From the NCBI GenBank assembly GCA_019090565.1, contig JAHRVS010000108.1, forward strand, positions 1 through 5,996: a DNA stretch of 5,996 nt. Direction: 5' to 3'. The notes under the pieces are model-generated. The model worked only from the letters and a program-made list of their open reading frames with translations, ran no database searches and had not been told where the DNA came from. A program made the translations under genes and the position numbers. The DNA is from Gammaproteobacteria bacterium (lineage in GTDB: Bacteria; Pseudomonadota; Gammaproteobacteria; Pseudomonadales; UBA3067). Below are positions 1-4,851 of this stretch, one piece after another (the first letter of the stretch is position 1; every line of letters begins with the position of its first letter).

Positions 1-83
1 ACAAGTACTGATTCCCAAATTTCGAAATCAATAGGGTGGTGGCGAAGGGTGTAACGAACACGTTGCCTTTTAAGCCAGTGCAT
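1..83 (-). CDS. N-terminus of a probable MtfA-like zinc peptidase (partial)
   Basis: Only 27 codons are visible; the gene runs off the left edge. The ATG is at 83-81, with a weak CAGG ribosome site about ten bases upstream. The frame is closed by a stop at 156-154 and no better start lies between. The peptide begins MHWLKRQRVRYTLRHHPI and continues DFEIWESVL. A basic Arg/Lys-rich helix followed by HPI, a few residues and LW/IW..VL is the usual opening of MtfA-family (M90) cytoplasmic zinc metallopeptidases, which in Escherichia coli bind the repressor Mlc and so influence glucose-PTS expression. The catalytic HExxH motif would lie off the window, so enzyme activity cannot be judged. The assignment rests on a short N-terminal resemblance; another basic-headed protein is possible. 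Confidence 0.5.
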   Translation of the reverse strand, partial: MHWLKRQRVRYTLRHHPIDFEIWESVL

Positions 84-312
84 AAGGATGAACCTGTGTG
101 TTCAAGGTAAGCTGACTGTCTATGATTGAACCCTTTTTATGCCCGTAAAGTGCTTACTTTAATCCGAATAGAAACCCGGCATCTCTGCCCATAGGTTAGC
201 TACCTATATGTTTTCATCATTGCATATCTTGCAGAAGAAAAAATACTTAGGCTATAGCTGGCTAGCCATATTTTCTACCTGTTCGAGTTATGTATTTATT
301 ATTTGAATCCAA
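84..312. other. Non-coding stretch between mtfA-like start and IS66 remnant
   Basis: No convincing gene. It contains two short inverted repeats: ATAGGT/ACCTAT at 191-196 and 202-207, and GGCTA/TAGCC at 250-254 and 263-267. The minus-strand side must hold the promoter of the mtfA-like gene, but I could not find a good -35/-10 pair. Confidence 0.4.
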
Positions 313-702
313 GTAAGCGTTACAATTTTTTGGAGCGACTAAATGCTCCCCTTATTTGTCCCAACAAATATCCGTGGACTTTGTCGGCCCCAGGCGGGCC
401 ACAAGGAGACGCCCACGAAAATATCACCATAAAACAAGGCACTATATCCGAGAGCAGCGGCATCAGCGACTTATTTATCAACGCTAACAATTTCGGCGCC
501 AGAAACGTAAACGTCCAATAAACCACACCTATCGCTATAGATACCAAGGCATCAAGTCAGAGAAATCACTTCCCGGCAGGCGGTGCGGCAGTACGGTCAG
601 GAGGTGATCAATATACTCATATGGCTCAAGCCCATTTACCTTTGTTGTTTTAACTAGGCTGTATAAGCTGGCGTTCGCTTTAGCTCCCTTGATTGGCCAC
701 TA
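313..702 (-). mobile_element. Degraded IS66-family insertion sequence remnant
   Basis: Two independent signs support this. First, the minus strand of 535-690 encodes the characteristic C-terminal end of an IS66 transposase. Second, about 220 bases beyond its stop codon lies GTAAGCG (313-319), the typical terminal start of IS66-family inverted repeats, in the orientation expected for the element's 3' end. Just inside the terminus is a small hairpin, GGAGC/GCTCC (332-336 and 345-349). The element is far too short to be functional: IS66 elements normally encode a transposase of about 500 residues plus accessory proteins, and only ~50 transposase codons survive. The right boundary given is where recognisable transposase ends. 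A GTAAGCAC sequence on the minus strand at 848-841 could be the other terminus, making a 536-base relic. I saw no convincing 8-base target duplication flanking 313 and 848. Long open frames in 303-547 on both strands match nothing and appear to be chance. Confidence 0.72.
535..699 (-). pseudogene. IS66 transposase, C-terminal fragment
   Basis: Reading the minus strand from about 690 to the TAG at 537-535 gives GAKANASLYSLVKTTKVNG, then LEPYEYIDHLLTVLP, and ends LMPWYL. This matches the well-known C-terminal pattern of IS66 transposases (GAKASANLYSLIETAKANG, LEPYAYL, a closing LLPW). Upstream the frame meets a stop at 702-700 and the expected NWLFSDT-type segment is not recognisable, so the remaining ~450 residues, including the DDE catalytic core, are gone or scrambled. 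It cannot make an active transposase. The family call is firm because the motif order, spacing and position next to the stop all fit. Confidence 0.8.
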
Positions 703-868
703 CATAAATAAAAGGAATATCTATTTATCAATAGAGTAATGCTTGCCATAATTAGGATGTATTGCTGTTGATGGAAAATAGTACATAATGGCTTGACTCC
801 ACATAGGAAATATGGTCGCTAGGTTCCTTTGAATTCGACAGTGCTTACTTTGGAATAATGGGGTTTGT
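703..868. other. Unassigned spacer upstream of the small lipoprotein gene
   Basis: No reading frame here resembles a protein. It may be the scrambled remainder of the IS66 element (minus-strand GTAAGCAC at 848-841), and it must also contain the promoter for the gene at 869. A TTGACT at 794-799 looks like a -35 box, but no -10 sits at the right distance. The ribosome site before 869 is weak (GGGG at 860-863). Confidence 0.3.
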
Positions 869-1336
869 ATGATAAAAAAAATAGCTATACTGATATTTCT
901 TGTCGTTATTTCCGGCTGTCAAGCGCTTGATCCTTTTGGTGAGCCCACCTATAAAGAGAGGCCCGCTAGAGAGAATGAAAACCGCCTGCGAGACTTATCC
1001 ATGGGGCTTCAGCTTGAAGAAGTTAGAAAGTATATGGGAAGCGGGCCAATCCATAACAGCATTGATCCCAAGCACCCCTTCTCTAACCCTCTACTCAGTC
1101 ATGACCATACAAACAAAGATGGGCAGAAGGTAGTCATCGATGTGTATGTTACCCATGCGATTAATATTGGTTCCTGCCCAGAGCAGTCTTATCGAAGCGA
1201 ACCGGCGGTTTTTATTGAAGATGTGTTGGTGGCGGTGAGCTGGGCTTACGTGAAAAAATACCAAGATGAGTTAGGCGTTAATGGCTTATGGATTCGCCGT
1301 GGCCGTGAATATATGTATCAGCACGACTGCCAATAG
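869..1336 (+). CDS. Small BamE-like/DUF3192-like outer-membrane lipoprotein
   Basis: A 155-residue protein. Residues 1-17 are a lipoprotein signal peptide: basic MIKK, a hydrophobic stretch, then the lipobox ISGC with the lipidated Cys at 17. Residue +2 is Gln, which favours the outer membrane over inner-membrane retention. Residues ~37-60 contain NENRLRDLSMGLQLEEVRKYMG, reported here as NENRLRDLSMGL plus QLEEVRKYMG. The pattern L..L..GM...EV...MG is typical of SmpA/BamE-like and DUF3192-type small lipoproteins. Further on, a DG..V.VYVT strand and PAVF..D.LVAVSWAY match the later strands of that fold, where the usual form is PLVF.DGKLVGWGW. Two more cysteines (GSC near 103 and the HDC end) could pair. 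It is probably a periplasm-facing lipoprotein of unknown role; I do not claim it is BamE itself. The ATG is the only sensible start given the signal peptide, though its ribosome site is poor. It is monocistronic, with a hairpin after its stop. Confidence 0.8.
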   Translation: MIKKIAILIFLVVISGCQALDPFGEPTYKERPARENENRLRDLSMGLQLEEVRKYMGSGPIHNSIDPKHPFSNPLLSHDHTNKDGQKVVIDVYVTHAINIGSCPEQSYRSEPAVFIEDVLVAVSWAYVKKYQDELGVNGLWIRRGREYMYQHDCQ

Positions 1337-1343
1337 TCTCTAC

Positions 1344-1380
1344 GCTAGCCTCTGGTGTTGGGCTATCCAGAGGCGCTAGC
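1344..1380. terminator. Hairpin between convergent reading frames, terminator-like
   Basis: GCTAGCCTCTGG (1344-1355) pairs with CCAGAG plus GCTAGC (1367-1372 and 1375-1380), leaving a two-base bulge and an 11-base loop: a 12-pair stem eight bases after the lipoprotein stop. No T tract follows on either strand, so it is not a classical intrinsic terminator. Its place between the end of the plus-strand lipoprotein gene and the end of the minus-strand redoxin remnant suggests a shared stop for transcription or protection of mRNA 3' ends. The right arm also encodes the last residues of the redoxin remnant. Confidence 0.4.
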
Positions 1381-1470
1381 TTCCCCCGCCTGGGCTGACC
1401 AATGGCCGGAGGCGGTGTAACGAATACTGCCATCTTTATCGAGAATATAGGCGGCGTGTGGTGGGCTGTG
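1363..1470 (-). pseudogene. C-terminal tail of a thioredoxin-fold (redoxin-like) protein
   Basis: The minus strand from 1470 to the TAG at 1365-1363 reads HSPPHAAYILDKDGSIRYTA then SGHWSAQAGEASASG. A proline just before a hydrophobic strand, followed by (F/Y)(L/I)(L/I)D.DG.IR(Y/W)...G, is the classic C-terminal part of thioredoxin-like and redoxin proteins: the cis-proline, a strand, a turn with Asp-Gly, and a strand. The frame meets a stop at 1482-1480, so nothing of the N-terminal half or of any CxxC site is present. The loss coincides with the start of the transporter remnant on the other strand. Only ~35 residues remain, so this is a dead fragment. The exact family (TlpA, AhpC-like, SCO or YtfJ-like) cannot be settled. 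Confidence 0.6.
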
Positions 1471-2184
1471 TTTTTGGCCTTACATCCTTAGCTTGGGTGT
1501 TCCGAAAAGACCTGATTATTAGCAGTTTTTCTCTTCCGGGTTGGTCGCGATTTTTACCTCACCCCTCGTATATTGACGATGGCACCATCGCTATTGCTGC
1601 GGCCGTTATTCTTTTTCTTATCCCCACCCGCAATATGGAGCATTATCAGAGCATCATTGATGCATCCATTATTCCGAAATTACCCTGGCACATTATTCTA
1701 CCATTTGGCAGTGGCTTTGCCTTGGCGACAGGTTTTGCAGAAAGCGGCTTATCGAGCTTTATCGGCCAGCAATTTTTGGGCTTAAAAGATGTTCCGCCAA
1801 TGCTACAGATTGGCATACTCACTTTCAGCGTAGTATTTCTTACCGAAGTCACCTCTAATGCCGCCACCGCAGAAATGTTATTGCCTTTAATGGCATCCAC
1901 TGCAAGCGTCATCCACCCCCACCCCCTTGCTTCTTATGCTGCCGGTGGCAATGGCCGCCTCCATGGCATTTATGATGCCCGTGGCAACACCACCCAACGC
2001 CATTGTATTTGGCTTAGGCCACTTAAAAATTAAAAAAATGGTCAAAACTGGGCTGATTCTTAATTTAATCGCCATCGCTCTGATCACCATAACGGTATAT
2101 TTTCTAGCGCCGCTGATGTTTGATATTGATTTGAAAACAATGCCTGAGTGGGCGCAAGAAAAGACCGATATAACAGAACAATAG
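1464..2184 (+). pseudogene. SLC13/DASS anion:sodium symporter, 5'-truncated and frameshifted
   Basis: Two adjacent frames together give the C-terminal half (~240 residues) of a divalent-anion/sodium symporter of the SLC13 (DASS) family; intact members have roughly 450-500 residues. Frame one (about 1464-1926) starts within the family motif VFGLTSLAWVFRKDL, continues with YIDDGTIAIAAAVILFLIPTR and PWHIILPFGSGFALATGF, and carries the FLTEVTSNAATA segment (1836-1871) where the second SNT-type Na+/substrate motif sits. Frame two (1927-2184) carries LLLMLPVAMAASMAFMMPVA, then TPPNAIVFGLGH, and a final membrane helix. The join needs one base removed from the run of C5-A-C5 at 1916-1926. The N-terminal half, including the first SNT motif, start codon and promoter, is absent: the homology begins exactly where the redoxin remnant on the other strand ends. 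The frameshift alone could be a base-calling error in a C run, but the missing half makes this a pseudogene. Confidence 0.85.
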
Positions 2185-2247
2185 AAATACCCTGCTTTGA
2201 ACAGCCAAAACCATACTGGCTTTAGCTATAGAAAACTCGACGACTTG

Positions 2248-3078
2248 CTATTGGAGGTTCATCGCGATTCGCTTCGCCAATTCCTGTGAGGCGTCCTCAA
2301 GGCCTGCGATAATCCTTTTGGAATTATCCAGATCATTACGCCCCCTCAAGGCAAACTTAGGACTGAATGGCACATCTGTGGGCCCGTCTACTGGCACCGT
2401 ACCTCCATAGGTAAATGTCGCGGCATATATAAGCTTAAAAGCGCCTTCTTCTTGCGCTACAAAATCACCGTCGGAAATAGCTGAAATAGCACTTTCCCCG
2501 GTAACGGAGATAAGCCTCACCCGCAACTGCAACATTGGCACATAGGGCTGCCCCAGTGTAAACGCTGTATAACCGGCGAAATCCACCACCACATGCAAAA
2601 AATAGTTGGAGCAAGGCTCACTCATTACGGGTGCGTTTAAACAAAAACCTCCGCGAAAGTCACTGGCGTGGCGATGATCATTCACAGGGGTATCCACCAC
2701 CTCGTAACCGACCTTTTCAAGTTCCGCTTTTAATTGAGTGGATAAACGCTCGGACAGGCGAAAGTCATTCTCTTTAAGCATCTCGGTAAAATTATAATTT
2801 GCGGCAAGTTTATCCAAGCCCTTTCCCGCCGAGATCATCCCCATGCTCGCCACCCGGCCAGGTATCGTGATGGTGGGGTTAGGAATACGATATTGGAAGA
2901 CTTTCGCTTCGTAGAGCTTCGGCTCCTTAATCGTCACCATCCCAATTCGAAATTGAGGGGCGGTTTTAGCCTGTTCCAATATCTGGCTTTCTATTCCAGT
3001 ATTACTGCATCCAGAGACAAGCCCCACCAATAACAGTAAGCCAAGTAAACTTACACGTTTATAAAATAAATGCGTCAA
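2248..3078 (-). CDS. Outer-membrane lipoprotein of unknown function
   Basis: A 276-residue protein. Residues 1-24 form a lipoprotein signal: KR, a run of Leu/Val, then lipobox LVSGC with Cys24 lipidated and Ser at +2, indicating sorting to the outer membrane. The mature part begins with a strand (FRIGMVTIKEP, 43-53), followed by a Gly/Met-rich stretch and an amphipathic helix (RLSERLSTQLKAELEKVGYE, 107-126). It has two further cysteines, 146 and 156, likely a disulfide, and a beta-rich C-terminal half. The helix-then-VGYEVVDT arrangement recalls periplasmic lipoproteins in which a helix packs on a sheet, but I do not recognise the family. The start is TTG at 3078: an in-frame stop lies at 3090-3088, no ATG precedes the signal peptide, and AAGGGGG sits at the right distance upstream. 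The gene converges on the transporter remnant with a 63-base gap. It looks intact and solitary. Confidence 0.82.
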   Translation of the reverse strand: MTHLFYKRVSLLGLLLLVGLVSGCSNTGIESQILEQAKTAPQFRIGMVTIKEPKLYEAKVFQYRIPNPTITIPGRVASMGMISAGKGLDKLAANYNFTEMLKENDFRLSERLSTQLKAELEKVGYEVVDTPVNDHRHASDFRGGFCLNAPVMSEPCSNYFLHVVVDFAGYTAFTLGQPYVPMLQLRVRLISVTGESAISAISDGDFVAQEEGAFKLIYAATFTYGGTVPVDGPTDVPFSPKFALRGRNDLDNSKRIIAGLEDASQELAKRIAMNLQ

Positions 3079-3099
3079 TATGCCCCCTTAGTTTGTCTT

Positions 3100-3127
3100 T
3101 TAATATTCAAATTTCTGATGGACTCAA
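3100..3127 (-). promoter_or_regulatory. Possible sigma-70 promoter of the lipoprotein gene
   Basis: On the minus strand TTGAGT (3127-3122) and TATTAA (3105-3100) are separated by 16 bases and lie just upstream of the ribosome site and TTG start at 3078. Each box matches the consensus only moderately, so this is a candidate only. Confidence 0.25.
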
Positions 3128-3147
3128 CCAAGCAACACGCTCAAAAA

Positions 3148-3297
3148 TTCGCCCAAGCCGAATCCTGACGCAATGAACTGCACTATAAAACGCCGACGCC
3201 AACACACAAAAACAGAGGAAATAAATCACCACCCAAGAATGTTGCCGCTGTTTTTATCGATAATGCGAGGAGGGGTAGCGAAAAAAGCTTGGGCGAA
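3148..3297. repeat. 150-base segment bounded by an 11-base perfect inverted repeat
   Basis: TTCGCCCAAGC at 3148-3158 is repeated in reverse complement (GCTTGGGCGAA) at 3287-3297, 128 bases apart. An exact 11-base pair so close together is unlikely by chance in ~315 bases. It resembles the ends of a miniature inverted-repeat element, but no target-site duplication is visible outside the arms and the interior has no coding capacity. It could also be a long-range RNA stem or a pair of protein-binding sites. Confidence 0.35.
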
Positions 3298-3393
3298 CCT
3301 ATCTACTCAGGCTACTTGGTATCACATTGAGAGTGTTGCTTATATTCCCCTCAATGCGCACACCAAAGCACCGAATACCCAGGGGCTTTGACT

Positions 3394-4218
3394 CTATACC
3401 TGCCAAGAGACCTCATCCATGGCAGCCTCTACTTCAAAACGCAATTTAGCCTCGCCTACTGCGTATTTTGCAACGCGTTCAATTGCTTTGCACGCATCAC
3501 CTGACCGCGCCTTGCCGCTGATGGTTAATACATTATTTTCAGCAGAAAGGTCTAACTGGCTAGTGAATAGCTCTCCGCTTTTTGCTAACTCAGCGCTTAC
3601 CCTTGAAACCAATGCTGCATTACTAATTTCTTGCTGCGCTTCGTCATTATGTGCGAAGCGGGGCAATTTTGCAGCTTGAGAAATCAGCTCACACGCCTCT
3701 TTCACATCCAGTTTTTCCAGATTTATGACTAAGTCATAAAGGGAGGGGTCACGCCAGTCAACACCATACAAATGACGTACCCACTTGCCCCGCCATTTAT
3801 CAATATTATGGATATATCTCTCAGCGGCTTTTAGGTCAAAACCTTGGTCTGCCATCACCGCCTTACAGCGATATTCCATCGGCGCGACGATATTGACACG
3901 CAATAACGTCGCCATATTAGCAAGCAGCAGGTGGCCACCATTTCCATGGTATACATAACTACCCGCAAGCGCATGTTGGCACAATGCCGAGCGAAGGTAC
4001 CAAAGATAAACGTCACGCTCTCTTGCATAATTATTAAAAAGTGAGCTGGGTGGCGCATCAACCTGCTCGGTAATCTTTTCTTCATTTATACCACCTTCGC
4101 GGGCGGCGCGGACAATCACTTCTCTGCTAACACATGGAATTTTTAAATCAGATGCGAGTTGTTCTGCGACGAATGTCGCCCCCGCAAGGCTTCCTCGTGA
4201 TATGGATATAATAGTCAT
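3394..4218 (-). CDS. Cytidylate-kinase-like family protein with BON-like C-terminal domain
   Basis: A 274-residue protein. Residues 1-185 match the cytidylate-kinase-like (Cytidylate_kin2, AAA_26) family: strand and loop MTIISISRGSLAGATFVAEQ, then IPCVSREVI (27-35), DAPPS (54-58), YHGNGGHLLL (90-99), a strand and R (LLRVNIVAPMEYR, 105-117), a lid-like segment with D140, R143 and R148, and HLYGVDWRDPSLYDLVINL (149-167). The N-terminal loop replaces the canonical P-loop GxxGxGK[ST] with SRGSLAGAT, so it lacks the Walker A lysine; relatives also depart from the canonical loop there, so nucleotide-kinase activity is not assured. Residues ~200-265 (VSRVSAELAKSGELF, LDLSAENNVLTISGKARS) look like a BON-type alpha/beta domain, found in proteins that bind membranes or ligands. 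No signal peptide or membrane segment, so it is cytosolic. The ATG at 4218 has GAGGGA seven bases upstream. Substrate and pathway are unknown. Confidence 0.82.
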   Translation of the reverse strand: MTIISISRGSLAGATFVAEQLASDLKIPCVSREVIVRAAREGGINEEKITEQVDAPPSSLFNNYARERDVYLWYLRSALCQHALAGSYVYHGNGGHLLLANMATLLRVNIVAPMEYRCKAVMADQGFDLKAAERYIHNIDKWRGKWVRHLYGVDWRDPSLYDLVINLEKLDVKEACELISQAAKLPRFAHNDEAQQEISNAALVSRVSAELAKSGELFTSQLDLSAENNVLTISGKARSGDACKAIERVAKYAVGEAKLRFEVEAAMDEVSWQV

Positions 4219-4239
4219 GACCAGATCCCTCTCGTTCGC

Positions 4240-4271
4240 GCTGGTTTATATATGACCAGCTATGAATTCAA
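4240..4271 (-). promoter_or_regulatory. Candidate promoter with overlapping palindrome upstream of the kinase-like gene
   Basis: GCTGGT (4240-4245) and ACCAGC (4255-4260) form a 6-base inverted repeat around TTATATATG, 22 bases before the start codon. On the minus strand the centre supplies TATAAA (4250-4245) as a possible -10, with TTGAAT (4271-4266) as -35 at a short 15-base spacing. ATGACCAG occurs again at 4217-4224, overlapping the start codon. A repressor site covering the -10 is a reasonable reading, but not shown. Confidence 0.35.
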
Positions 4272-4663
4272 CCTGCCCTTCCCCTTGTCGCACCGCTTAG
4301 GGTTACAATTGGTATATTAATGATGCGAGTCAATGGAAAGTCGGGTATTAGAGGGTTGCTCGAGCTACTAAAGGCTTAGGTCGTTCTTATTTCAAAAAGC
4401 ACCCTCGCCATCAAAGTATACCTATTAAAGCACCGCATATAAATGCTTTTCAGAGACAGATATATCGCGAATATTCAATACAAAGAAAGTAAATCAAAAA
4501 GGTTTAGCCTTGCCGAATAAATGTAGTTATTTATCAGATCCGTCGCAACTAGGCCATTGTAAGAAGAAGGAATACGACGAAAAAAGAAAAGGGTCGCATT
4601 CCTCCCTATATACACAACAAGGCATTCGTTACTATGGCTCATATCAACGCATCAATTGTCACA

Positions 4664-4696
4664 ACGCAGCAAAAAGCCTGCGTGGTGGCCCACCAC
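4664..4696. repeat. Two overlapping, mutually exclusive hairpins
   Basis: ACGCAG (4664-4669) pairs with CTGCGT (4678-4683) around an 8-base loop. GTGGTGG (4682-4688) and CCACCAC (4690-4696) make a perfect 15-base palindrome centred on a single C. The two share bases 4682-4683, so full forms of both cannot exist in one RNA. T-rich sequence (CTTACTTTGTGTTTTT) follows. This lies about 155 bases before the next gene start; it may be a weak terminator, a leader switch or a dyad protein site. Confidence 0.35.
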
Positions 4697-4851
4697 CTTA
4701 CTTTGTGTTTTTGCTCATAGCCCTAGAAAGCTATAGATTGATAAGTGGTTCAGACTATAGCAATCACTAAAAAACATTAAATAACGATTTCACTATTTTT
4801 GGGTTTTTCGGGCCTACAAAAATATCCAATTGAAGTTAGAGGAAACTCATT

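Larger units (their letters stand above)
3079..3393. other. Intergenic region between lipoprotein and kinase-like genes
   Basis: Both flanking genes are on the minus strand, so these ~315 bases are upstream of the lipoprotein gene and downstream of the kinase-like gene. No convincing gene. A plus-strand open frame at 3173-3391 and a 41-codon minus-strand frame at 3232-3107 have no ribosome site or family resemblance. It contains an exact 11-base inverted repeat (3148-3158 and 3287-3297) and a 7-base one, CATTGAG/CTCAATG (3325-3331 and 3350-3356), the latter 38 bases past the kinase-like stop but without a T tract. Confidence 0.45.
4219..4851. other. Long intergenic region between divergent genes
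   Basis: About 630 bases separate the start of the minus-strand kinase-like gene from the start of the plus-strand glutamate-synthase-like gene, so it must hold both promoters. It is AT-rich, with many stops in all frames. An open frame at 4510-4770 begins with TTG and reads like non-coding sequence (Lys/Ser/Tyr-rich, no domain), and a 19-codon frame at 4252 is too short to credit. I found no tRNA, transposase remnant or riboswitch I could name. A hairpin cluster lies at 4664-4696. No good -35/-10 pair was found before 4852. Confidence 0.45.

Noticed and set aside
303..547. Open frames of 72 and 75 codons on plus and minus strands
   Set aside because: They overlap each other in the 3' non-coding part of the IS66 remnant, use alternative starts, have no ribosome site and resemble no family.
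149..851. 12-base direct repeat AGTGCTTACTTT at 149-160 and 840-851
   Set aside because: About one such 12-base match is expected by chance in 6 kb. The second copy may matter as an IS66 end, but the first lies outside the element in the wrong place to be its partner.
2203..2221. AGCCA/TGGCT hairpin between the transporter remnant and the lipoprotein gene
   Set aside because: Five base pairs with a 9-base loop and only three T's after it; too weak for a terminator.
3107..3232. Minus-strand 41-codon frame with one hydrophobic stretch, starting GTG
   Set aside because: It has no ribosome site and no family resemblance, and it overlaps the candidate promoter of the lipoprotein gene; possible small membrane protein but not supported.
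3173..3391. Plus-strand 72-codon open frame
   Set aside because: No ribosome site and no recognisable domain, and it spans the inverted repeat; probably chance.
4252..4311. 19-codon ATG frame overlapping the palindrome upstream of the kinase-like gene
   Set aside because: Too short, and no ribosome site; the ATG is part of the inverted repeat.
4510..4770. Plus-strand 86-codon frame starting at TTG
   Set aside because: An AAAGGT lies near the start, but the composition is unlike the neighbouring proteins, no domain is visible, and it runs through the hairpin cluster.
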